5,583 nt of DNA, taken from positions 1 through 5,583 of the forward strand of contig CAUJFU010000351.1 in NCBI GenBank assembly GCA_963169055.1. Direction: 5' to 3'. The stretch is from Myxococcota bacterium. Its GTDB lineage: Bacteria > Myxococcota_C > UBA6777. The notes under the pieces were generated by a model. That model saw only the letters and a list, made by a program, of their open reading frames with translations, was not told where the DNA came from and searched no databases. Shown piece by piece: positions 1 through 5,583 of the stretch. The translations under genes were made by a program, and so were the position numbers. Each line of letters begins with the position of its first letter. The stretch's first letter is position 1.

Positions 1-119
1 TCTCAAACATCACCTTCGATGGCTATCCAACAGAGAGAGTTGCTCTTTGGCGTGGGCGATGTTATATGTTTTGTTTGATCAGCCCCATGTGGGTTCTGTT
101 ATAGAAAGGATCAAGCCCG

Positions 120-704
120 ATGCGAATGTTACGCTCTCGTCTCCACCTCACACGATGGATCGCTTTGTTGGCGTTTTGTGTGCTTGGGATCACAACCTCT
201 GTTTCCGCACAAAACACTGACGATACCAGCGAAGATATCTCGAAACTTAGCTTCGAAGACATGAAACGCAAAAGCGGCGAAATGCTCCGCAATATGGAAC
301 GTATCCGCCAATGGATCGTCATGGAACGCGACAAAGCCAAAAAAGAAAACGATGTCGCGGCTTACGATTGCCTTGGAGAGCACCTCACCGTCGTCAAAAC
401 CCTCCTCGGTATCGCAGAAGGCGCTCAACGCGAACTCAACGAGACCCTACAAAGCAAAAGCATCAGCGAAGACGAAAGACGCTCCTCCGCAGTACGCGAA
501 TACACCCGCATCGCTCAAGCCGACGCACAAGCCCGAGAACGCGAGATCCAAGCCAAGCTTTGCTCCGGAAAAGCAGGCTCCTACACAGGAACCACACAAG
601 TCTTCGTTGAAAAACCCAAAGAAGACACCACGCTCGATCCCACCCTTCCCCCTTGGTCTCCAACCATCTACCAACGCCGTGTGGATGCGAGCACATACTA
701 TTAA
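120..704 (+). CDS. Secreted alpha-helical protein of unknown function
   Basis: I do not recognise a family. The 194-residue product has a clear Sec signal peptide: arginines at 2, 5, 7 and 12, a hydrophobic core at about 13-28, and a likely signal peptidase I site after Ala30 (SVSA|QN). There is no lipobox, so the protein should be soluble in the periplasm or exported. The mature part, about 43-146, is rich in Glu, Lys, Arg, Ala and Gln and looks like two or three long amphipathic helices, possibly a coiled-coil hairpin. It holds two cysteines, Cys84 and Cys148, which could form a disulfide. The C-terminal 45 residues are Pro/Thr/Tyr-rich and probably extended. The ATG at 120 is chosen because AAGGA at 106-110 lies nine bases upstream; the ATG at 126 is a weaker alternative. 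It precedes the co-polymerase gene by 110 bases, so a role in polysaccharide export is possible but only inferred from position. It ends in TAA. Confidence 0.8.
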   Translation: MRMLRSRLHLTRWIALLAFCVLGITTSVSAQNTDDTSEDISKLSFEDMKRKSGEMLRNMERIRQWIVMERDKAKKENDVAAYDCLGEHLTVVKTLLGIAEGAQRELNETLQSKSISEDERRSSAVREYTRIAQADAQAREREIQAKLCSGKAGSYTGTTQVFVEKPKEDTTLDPTLPPWSPTIYQRRVDASTYY

Positions 705-814
705 ACCGCACTCCTCCCCTCCCTTTCCCCCGATCCAGACCAAGCGGACACCAAACCACCCAACAATTCGTACCCCTATATCAAAACTTCCGCACGCACA
801 AAGGCTTTGATGAG
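705..814 (+). other. Intergenic spacer, polypyrimidine-rich
   Basis: The spacer between the secreted protein and the co-polymerase starts with a C/T-rich run (about 711-730). It has no terminator-like hairpin and no convincing promoter; TATATC at 777-782 lacks a partner -35. The only functional site seen is AAAGG at 800-804, serving the ATG at 815. The two genes are probably in one transcript. Confidence 0.5.
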
Positions 815-2272
815 ATGACACAGCCCAATCAGCGCAATGGCTCCGTGCCTCCGCTCGAATCGCAACTTCACAAACTGCGCAAACGCCTTGCACGCCCAAG
901 AGCCGAAATACTCGAAAGCCCTCGTGAAGGCACTCTCGCAACAGAAAACACCACAGTTACCCTTTGGATGCTGCTGGCCACGCTGCGGCGACGCTTTGGC
1001 TTGGTCGTATTTCTTGCAGCCCTCTGTGCTGTGGCAACCTATTATTGGACCCAAAAACAACCCAAATACTACCGAACAACCGCAACCGTCGAAGTGGTCG
1101 CCATCTCCCCCAAAGTCTTTACCAACAACCGCGAAGTGGTGAACTATACCTTTCAGATGCGCCTGTTCTACAACACACAAGTCGAAATCTTGCGCAGCCT
1201 CCCCATCTACCAAAAAGCCATCAACATTCATCCCAACTTTCTCGAAGATCCCGGATTCTTCGGACTCGATCGAATCTCAAACAAGGCAACACAAAGAGAG
1301 AGCATGGCTCGTATGCGCTCCCTTGCGGCCTCGATCCTCCAATCCAAAACCACCATCCAACTGGTCCGGCGCAGCAGCCTCTTGCGCATTTCTGTGGCGG
1401 ATACCGACCCCATGCGCGCCCAAGACCTCGCAAGCGCCATCGTGAAAGCCTACCAAGAACACAACCGACTGTTCCGACTACGCGCAACCCTCGATGCTTA
1501 TAGCGAAATCAAACTTCGTCTCGATGAGTACCAAACCCGAAACAAAACCCTCCAACAGCAGATCATGGACTTTCGCAACAAGCACAACATCCTTTCCTCC
1601 TCCCTCAACGACCGCCGCAACCTTGTGTTTAAGGAACTCGAAGAACTCAACCAACGCATGCTCCAAGTCATGTTCAAACGGATCTCTCACGAATCCATGC
1701 TCGGACCTTACCTCAAACACAAACCCATCACCCAACCCCACCAAGTCCCTTTCGCCCCCCTCCTCCAAAACGGACTCTTCCAAAAACTCCTCGATAACTA
1801 CAACGAAGTCACTTTAAAGCAAAACGAAGCCCGCGCACGCTACCGCCCAAAACACCCCGAGATGCAAAAACTCGATCGACACGCACAATACCTCCACCAA
1901 ACGCTTGTTCAACAAATTCAACAAGTCCTCAGCACCTACCGCTCCCAATATCTCGCCCTCGTCCGCGAAGAGTCCTTCTTAAGAAAAAAAACCAACACCG
2001 CCAAGCAGCGGCTACAAGCTCTCGATCGGCTCAACCTCAACCTCGACGACCTCCGCACCCAACAAACCGCACTCAACGATTCTGTGCGCTTTCTCAACAA
2101 ACGCTACTTCGAACTTCAACTCCTCAAAGACTCCACCACCACCAACGTCCGCCTCATCGAACCCCCCCTCCAACCCAAAGCCCCCTTCGCTCCACGCGTC
2201 TTTCGTACAACGGTCATCGTGGGTATCTTTGGCTTTTTGGCACTCTTTGGCCTCTTCTTTTTCATCGAGTAG
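815..2272 (+). CDS. Wzz/GumC-type polysaccharide co-polymerase, ends at an in-frame amber codon
   Basis: This is an inner-membrane polysaccharide co-polymerase (chain-length determinant) that in Wzy-dependent systems controls polymer length and links polymerisation to export. The 485-residue product has a basic cytoplasmic N-terminus, a first membrane helix at about 61-78, and a large periplasmic domain with long heptad-like helices. The family signature YRPKHPEM starts at Tyr343. A proline-rich segment (IEPPLQPKAPFAPR) precedes a second membrane helix at about 465-484. The layout is that of the N-terminal half of Wzc/GumC-kinase fusions. The ATG at 815 is preferred: AAAGG at 800-804 lies ten bases upstream, whereas the frame is open back to a TTG at 653 inside the previous gene with no recognisable family sequence. 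The protein stops at TAG right after the second helix (FFFIE-stop). The same frame then continues directly into the expected juxtamembrane and kinase sequence, so the functional product may be the 762-position fusion 815-3103. Confidence 0.9.
   Translation: MTQPNQRNGSVPPLESQLHKLRKRLARPRAEILESPREGTLATENTTVTLWMLLATLRRRFGLVVFLAALCAVATYYWTQKQPKYYRTTATVEVVAISPKVFTNNREVVNYTFQMRLFYNTQVEILRSLPIYQKAINIHPNFLEDPGFFGLDRISNKATQRESMARMRSLAASILQSKTTIQLVRRSSLLRISVADTDPMRAQDLASAIVKAYQEHNRLFRLRATLDAYSEIKLRLDEYQTRNKTLQQQIMDFRNKHNILSSSLNDRRNLVFKELEELNQRMLQVMFKRISHESMLGPYLKHKPITQPHQVPFAPLLQNGLFQKLLDNYNEVTLKQNEARARYRPKHPEMQKLDRHAQYLHQTLVQQIQQVLSTYRSQYLALVREESFLRKKTNTAKQRLQALDRLNLNLDDLRTQQTALNDSVRFLNKRYFELQLLKDSTTTNVRLIEPPLQPKAPFAPRVFRTTVIVGIFGFLALFGLFFFIE
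2270..2272 (+). other. In-frame TAG between co-polymerase and kinase domains
   Basis: The frame from 815 meets TAG here and then reads LDRSVRSLGDIEEKVGL followed by TPIGEVPLL without any shift. In fused family members the juxtamembrane sequence is typically E-Y-L-D-x-[ST]-[VI]..D-[VI]-E...G-[LI]-P-x-[IL]-G. The TAG therefore stands where a tyrosine codon (TAT or TAC) would be, one base change away. The base after the stop is C, which is known to weaken termination in E. coli. What is seen is the stop and the conserved sequence on both sides. Whether it is a mutation, an error or a readthrough site is inference. Confidence 0.85.
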
Positions 2273-2283
2273 CTTGATCGCTC

Positions 2284-2322
2284 GGTCCGATCTCTCGGAG
2301 ATATCGAAGAGAAAGTCGGACT
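2284..2322 (+). promoter_or_regulatory. Possible stem-loop downstream of the amber codon
   Basis: GTCCGA at 2285-2290 is the exact reverse complement of TCGGAC at 2316-2321, with a possible G-U pair outside it (2284/2322). TCTCT at 2291-2295 pairs with AGAGA at 2308-2312, leaving a three-base bulge (2313-2315) and a 12-base loop. A competing short hairpin, TCCGA-TCTC-TCGGA at 2286-2299, is also possible. The stem begins 11-12 bases after the TAG, a distance at which 3' structures stimulate readthrough in known viral and selenocysteine systems. Because the region is also coding, the pairing may be chance. Confidence 0.3.
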
Positions 2323-2350
2323 CACACCCATCGGTGAAGTCCCCCTACTT

Positions 2351-3103
2351 TTGAACAAAAAAGCCAAAAACAAAAACAAAAACAAAAAAGAACCCCTCTA
2401 CAACACCGATCAACCCACCTCCGCCATCGAAGAAGCGATCCGCTCCGTTCGTACCAATATCTTCTTTATGGCCCCCGATCAGCGCAAACTGCGCCTGCTC
2501 TTTACAAGCCCCTCCCCCCGCGAAGGCAAAACCTTTATCGCCACCAACGTAGCCATCGGCATCGCCCACGCGGGGAAACGCACGATCTTAATCGATACTG
2601 ACATGCGCCGCCCACGCGTCCACAAGATCCTCCAACTCGATTATGATCGAAGCAAAGGTGTCTCTTCTGTGATCGTCGGTCAGCACACACTTCAAGAAGC
2701 AATGATTCAATCCGATTATCCGAATCTTTGGATCTTACCTTGTGGTCCCATCCCACCAAGCCCAACAGAACTCCTTCAAACAGACGGCTTCCACAAGTTT
2801 TTTCGAGAACTCGAAGAGAGTTTCGATGCGATCATCTTCGATACACCGCCCATCCTCAGCGTCACGGATGCTGCGGTTCTTTCCGCTTATGTCGATGGCT
2901 GCATCTTGATATCCAGCAGCGGCTCGACCACATGGAATGCCTTGCGCGCCGCACGCTATAAACTCGAATCTGTCGGTGGCCGCATCTTCGGTTGTGTCCT
3001 CAATAAATTCTCGGATCGTGATCGCACCTATGCCTATCAGCGCGGATACCACTACGGAACCTATCGCTACAATTACTACGGCGAATCCTCCGAAGAATCC
3101 TGA
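2351..3103 (+). CDS. BY-kinase (Wzc/CapB-like tyrosine autokinase) domain
   Basis: This is a cytoplasmic bacterial tyrosine kinase that autophosphorylates on its C-terminal tyrosines and cycles between octamer and monomer to drive polysaccharide assembly. Counting from the TTG at 2351 (250 residues), the motifs are in order. The oligomerisation motif EX2RX2R is Glu28/Arg31/Arg34. Walker A is SPSPREGKT with Lys60 and Thr61. Walker A' is ILIDTDMRRP with Asp82 and Asp84. Walker B is IIFDTPP with Asp164. The tail carries eight tyrosines at 227, 229, 233, 235, 238, 240, 242 and 243. Homology begins earlier, at 2273, in frame with the co-polymerase and directly after its TAG. The TTG has no convincing Shine-Dalgarno sequence and cuts off the juxtamembrane segment. 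The first in-frame ATG (2468) would lose the EX2RX2R motif. The boundary is therefore a convention; the domain assignment is firm. It ends in TGA and overlaps the opposing dipeptidase gene by 28 bases. Confidence 0.85.
   Translation: MNKKAKNKNKNKKEPLYNTDQPTSAIEEAIRSVRTNIFFMAPDQRKLRLLFTSPSPREGKTFIATNVAIGIAHAGKRTILIDTDMRRPRVHKILQLDYDRSKGVSSVIVGQHTLQEAMIQSDYPNLWILPCGPIPPSPTELLQTDGFHKFFRELEESFDAIIFDTPPILSVTDAAVLSAYVDGCILISSSGSTTWNALRAARYKLESVGGRIFGCVLNKFSDRDRTYAYQRGYHYGTYRYNYYGESSEES
2365..2388 (+). repeat. Four tandem CAAAAA hexamers in the kinase linker
   Basis: Four perfect CAAAAA units lie next to an earlier A6 run (2357-2362). In frame they encode alternating Lys and Asn, giving a basic linker (KNKNKNKK) between the juxtamembrane segment and the EX2RX2R motif. 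A hexamer can gain or lose units without breaking the frame, so the linker length could vary between strains. Single-base slippage in the A runs would break it. Confidence 0.85.
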
Positions 3104-4173
3104 ACCTTCCCATCGGACTCTCCCCGAACCTGTCGCAATACACGCAATACATTCTCCCCCAACATCCCCCGAATCGAACCAACATCTGCCCCACGCGCCA
3201 ACATTCGCTCCACCAATACCACGAGATCACGACAGTCTCGCATCTCGTGTGGAATGCTCGCGATCCATCCATCAAAATCTGTCCCCAACGCAACATGCTC
3301 CCATCCCACCAGCTCCGCGATGTAAAAAATATGGTCGATCAAGACATCCACCGACGCCCACAACCGCCCCGACAAAAAATACGGCGCAAAGATCACGCCC
3401 ATCACACCGCCCGTTTGCGCAATGCTCCGAATCGCATCGTCGTGCAAGCCGCGTGGTGTATCAAACAACGCACGAACGCATGTATGCGTCGCCAAGACAG
3501 GCGCATCACTCACCTCACAAGCCTCCAACACTCCCGGCCCATTCACATGCGCAACGTCCACCAAGATCCCCAACGCATTCAACCGACGCACCAGCGCACG
3601 ACCAAATTCCGTCAATCCAGAGCGTTGATCCCGACCGCGACCCAAGCCCGGAGTCGCCGCCGAATTTTTGCTAAAATGCGTCAGCGTTAAATACAAACAC
3701 CCCTTCTCTGCTGCTTCTTCCAACACGCTCAACGACCCGTTGAGTACGTGCGCTCCCTCGATCCCTGCGCAGATCGCCAAACGACCTTCATGGTGTGCTC
3801 GTTCGATATCCCCAGCACAACGCGCAAGACACACCTGCGAGGATAACAACCATTCCATCTCCGCCAATTGGCGCTGGATCTCCCGCCAACCACGCGCCGA
3901 CTCCCAAGGCCAATAATGCAACCCCAACGCTGCGCATGTGTACGCAGCATCCAACATCCTCGGAATGTCCGTATGCCAAAACAATGGCTGGCCACGCCAC
4001 CCTGCCCCATGACGCCTCAACGGATCATACCCAAAAAGCCGCTTCTGTAAGATTATATCTACATGCAAATCCACGACAATCGATTCGCTACTCAGACTTT
4101 GTGCCTCCGACACATAAGCCCCCTTCGCGATGCCTCTCCCCAACACCGAACGGCGAACCTGCTTTTCCAACAC
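3076..4173 (-). CDS. Peptidase M19 family dipeptidase (renal/membrane dipeptidase type)
   Basis: This is a zinc dipeptidase of the amidohydrolase fold, hydrolysing dipeptides and in some members those with a C-terminal D-residue. From the GTG at 4173 the product has 365 residues, normal for the family. All residues corresponding to the human DPEP1 active site can be placed: His37 and Asp39 (VDLHVD), bridging Glu139 (GIEGAH), His166 (LTLTHFSKN), His209 (VDVAHV), His230 (LATHT), Arg241 (DTPRGL) and Asp299 (LGTDFDG). Five of the spacings, 139-166, 166 to 209 excepted, 209-230, 230-241 and 230-299, match DPEP1 exactly or nearly so. No signal peptide or lipobox is visible, so the enzyme is probably cytoplasmic. 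The frame is open 119 codons further upstream, but that part overlaps the TPR gene; GTG is chosen for the strong AGGAGAGGAG site before it. It lies ten bases after the upstream gene, so the two are likely co-transcribed and coupled. It ends in TAG inside the kinase gene's 3' end. Confidence 0.92.
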   Translation of the reverse strand: MLEKQVRRSVLGRGIAKGAYVSEAQSLSSESIVVDLHVDIILQKRLFGYDPLRRHGAGWRGQPLFWHTDIPRMLDAAYTCAALGLHYWPWESARGWREIQRQLAEMEWLLSSQVCLARCAGDIERAHHEGRLAICAGIEGAHVLNGSLSVLEEAAEKGCLYLTLTHFSKNSAATPGLGRGRDQRSGLTEFGRALVRRLNALGILVDVAHVNGPGVLEACEVSDAPVLATHTCVRALFDTPRGLHDDAIRSIAQTGGVMGVIFAPYFLSGRLWASVDVLIDHIFYIAELVGWEHVALGTDFDGWIASIPHEMRDCRDLVVLVERMLARGADVGSIRGMLGENVLRVLRQVRGESDGKVQDSSEDSP

Positions 4174-4175
4174 TT

Positions 4176-4185
4176 CTCCTCTCCT
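4176..4185 (-). promoter_or_regulatory. Strong ribosome-binding site deciding the dipeptidase start
   Basis: Read on the minus strand, AGGAGAGGAG precedes the GTG at 4173. Its first AGGAG is seven bases from the start, an optimal distance. It overlaps the TAG stop (4184-4186) of the upstream gene, so ribosomes finishing that gene stop on top of this site, a layout that favours translational coupling. Confidence 0.8.
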
Positions 4186-5583
4186 ATTCTTGCGATTCCT
4201 GCGACGGAAGCACAGAAGCACCCCGCGCAGCCTGAGACGCACGTTGAATTTGCTCAACCCACGCGATCTGCTTTCGCGCAAAGTCTTTGTACTGGGGATT
4301 CGACACATAACGCTGATAAATCCCCAAGCTGCGTTGAAATGAACCAATATGCGCACACACTTCTGCCAACGAAAACCAATACGCATCAGCTTTGGCGTTG
4401 TGTTGAATCGCCGTCTCCAATACCTCAAGAGCCTCTCGATACGCGTAACGCTGCGATAACATTCGACTATAAATGAAAAATAATTCACCCAAACGGTAGG
4501 AGTCTTGGAGCTGGCGACGCCCCCGAGCAAACATCACGCGCACTTCGCTCTCTTGTCGCAGCGAAACACGTAACGACATCAAACCAAAAAATGCCTGCCA
4601 ATAGTACATACTTTTCTGAAAACGCAAAGCATCTTCGTACGCATGGATCGCGTCGAGCAGACGCTGTTCTGCAAGCAGCATGTGCGCTTTATAAAAAAAG
4701 ACAAAGCCTTGCTCGTTCGGAAAGATGCGGCGGATACGAAACAGCAAAGCCCGCATCTCCTCAAAGAATGCCTTGGTTTGTTTCTGGATCTCCTCTTGCC
4801 TGTCCTTTTGTTTCGCCGATTCTTGTTGTGCTTGCCTTGCTTTTTGTAGCAACAAATCGAGGGTGATGTGATATAACCACAACTCTTTCGGAAACCGCGC
4901 AAAAAGAACGTCCTTTCGATTAAAAAAGAACGCTTGTTTCTCTTTTTTTTGAATCCCTCTTCGCAGCACGAGTTCCATCAAATGCGGCTGCCGAAGACGC
5001 CGAAGCGCTTGCTCAAAAAAGCCAAATTGCTCAACCAAAAAAGCCACATTCGGTGCCAAATGCGGCGACAACTCGACACTACGATCCATCTCTGCACACG
5101 CGTCTTGATACAAACCCAAACGTGCGTAGGTATAAGCAAGCAACAACGCAATGGACCCCTCTGTGGGATTCAAATAGCGCGCTTTCTCTAACCAACGCAG
5201 CGCTTTGTCTGGCTGCCAGCGCTTTCCTTGGTTGTAGTGGCGCGCCACCAACAAGGCCACCGTGTAATCGGATGGACGCTTGCTCACCAAACGTATGAAC
5301 CCAGACTCGAATTCTTCAGCATCGCGATCTTCCAAAATAGCCCATTGTTTATGTACTCGCTGGTAATTGTCCGACCACGCACTCGGAATACATACCCCCG
5401 CAATCACCAGTCCGACCACGACCGCCCCCCACCTGACGCGCACAGCCCCACGTTGCCCCTCCTTTTTACGATCAAGATATTGCCGTCGCAGCGCCCCCCT
5501 CAACAAAAAACACGGAAACGCTGTCGCGACAAATTCGAGATTAAAATCCGCCCCAGATAGGAAAAACAGAAGCAAGACCGCCA
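4184..5583 (-). CDS. O-antigen ligase/polymerase-like membrane protein with C-terminal TPR domain (5' end outside window)
   Basis: The frame is open through the right edge of the window (upstream codons Ala-Val precede the TTG at 5575), so this is the C-terminal part, about 465 residues. Counting from that TTG, residues 1-28 form a membrane helix containing SGADFNLEFVA, which resembles the last helices of WaaL/Wzy proteins (consensus-like D-F-x-L-x-x-P-A-N-A). A basic loop follows, then a second helix at about 48-66. The rest is soluble and helical, with TPR-like repeats at about 104-137, 139-172, 288-320, 360-394 and 396-428 and a charged coiled-coil-like stretch at 243-275. Proteins with a polytopic O-antigen ligase domain followed by periplasmic TPRs are known; they transfer or polymerise lipid-linked glycans. 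The neighbouring co-polymerase/kinase supports this role. The TPR assignment is firm; the ligase assignment rests on one helix and context. It ends in TAG. Confidence 0.75.
   Translation of the reverse strand, partial: AVLLLFFLSGADFNLEFVATAFPCFLLRGALRRQYLDRKKEGQRGAVRVRWGAVVVGLVIAGVCIPSAWSDNYQRVHKQWAILEDRDAEEFESGFIRLVSKRPSDYTVALLVARHYNQGKRWQPDKALRWLEKARYLNPTEGSIALLLAYTYARLGLYQDACAEMDRSVELSPHLAPNVAFLVEQFGFFEQALRRLRQPHLMELVLRRGIQKKEKQAFFFNRKDVLFARFPKELWLYHITLDLLLQKARQAQQESAKQKDRQEEIQKQTKAFFEEMRALLFRIRRIFPNEQGFVFFYKAHMLLAEQRLLDAIHAYEDALRFQKSMYYWQAFFGLMSLRVSLRQESEVRVMFARGRRQLQDSYRLGELFFIYSRMLSQRYAYREALEVLETAIQHNAKADAYWFSLAEVCAHIGSFQRSLGIYQRYVSNPQYKDFARKQIAWVEQIQRASQAARGASVLPSQESQE

Noticed and set aside
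40-68. Possible promoter TTGCTC (40-45) and TATATG (63-68) with 17-base spacing
   Set aside because: Matches to consensus are only three and four of six; this is suggestive for the secreted-protein gene but not strong enough to list.
1-78. Possible 3' tail of an upstream gene ending at TGA 76-78
   Set aside because: All three plus frames are open for most of this short stretch and none has a recognisable sequence.
653-814. N-terminal extension of the co-polymerase back to a TTG
   Set aside because: It overlaps the end of the secreted-protein gene and shows no co-polymerase features. The ATG at 815 has an acceptable AAAGG.
447-941. Antisense open frame of 164 codons
   Set aside because: It is a shadow of the plus-strand genes, Cys/Gly/Val-rich with no recognisable domain, and explained by the C-rich strand with few antisense stops.
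2270-2272. Genome-wide reassignment of TAG as a sense codon
   Set aside because: TAG ends both the TPR gene (overlapping the next Shine-Dalgarno site) and the dipeptidase near its expected length, so TAG terminates normally here.
2357-2390. Programmed -1 frameshift at the AAAAAAG runs
   Set aside because: The runs are not in the phase needed for A-AAA-AAG slippage, and the kinase is already in the same frame as the co-polymerase.
2937-3674. Plus-strand open frame of 245 codons opposite the dipeptidase
   Set aside because: The product is low-complexity Pro/His/Ser/Arg-rich and antisense to a well-supported M19 enzyme.
4174-4530. N-terminal extension of the dipeptidase frame by 119 codons
   Set aside because: It overlaps the TPR gene on the same strand in another frame, has no M19 sequence, and a strong ribosome-binding site marks the GTG at 4173.

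Overview
The window carries five protein-coding segments in two convergent groups. On the plus strand are an unrecognised secreted helical protein (120-704), a Wzz/GumC-type polysaccharide co-polymerase (815-2272), and a bacterial tyrosine kinase (BY-kinase) domain in the same frame immediately after it (homology from 2273, ends 3103). On the minus strand are the 3' part of a large membrane protein with a TPR tail, probably an O-antigen ligase/polymerase-like protein (4184-5583, running off the right edge), and a complete peptidase M19 (renal/membrane dipeptidase) gene (3076-4173). The two groups meet tail to tail with a 28-base overlap. I saw no RNA genes, CRISPR arrays, insertion sequences or long repeats.

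The organism looks like a Gram-negative bacterium of medium GC that makes a surface polysaccharide by a Wzx/Wzy-type route. A fused co-polymerase plus tyrosine kinase with a tyrosine-rich tail is typical of such systems. A deltaproteobacterial-type lineage (Myxococcota or Bradymonadota-like) is a weak guess from protein style only. The plus strand is C-rich and G-poor in both gene groups, whichever strand is coding, so the asymmetry looks like a replication-strand bias.

The most notable point is at 2270-2272. A single in-frame TAG separates the second membrane helix of the co-polymerase from its kinase domain. Read through, the 762 positions from 815 to 3103 give a normal Wzc-like protein, and the TAG sits where the family usually has the tyrosine of an 'E-Y-L-D' juxtamembrane motif. 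The kinase half has no ATG and no ribosome-binding site near its beginning, yet all its catalytic motifs are intact. A possible two-part stem-loop lies 11-12 bases after the TAG. The choices are a recent nonsense mutation or sequence error, programmed readthrough, or separate translation from a poor TTG at 2351. TAG also ends both minus-strand genes, one of them with its stop built into the next gene's Shine-Dalgarno sequence, so genome-wide reassignment of TAG is unlikely.

Functionally, the co-polymerase/kinase would control polymer length and export at the inner membrane, and the ligase/polymerase-like TPR protein would handle lipid-linked polymer in the periplasm. The secreted helical protein could be a periplasmic partner, which is inferred from position only. 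The dipeptidase is probably a metabolic gene translationally coupled to its upstream neighbour.
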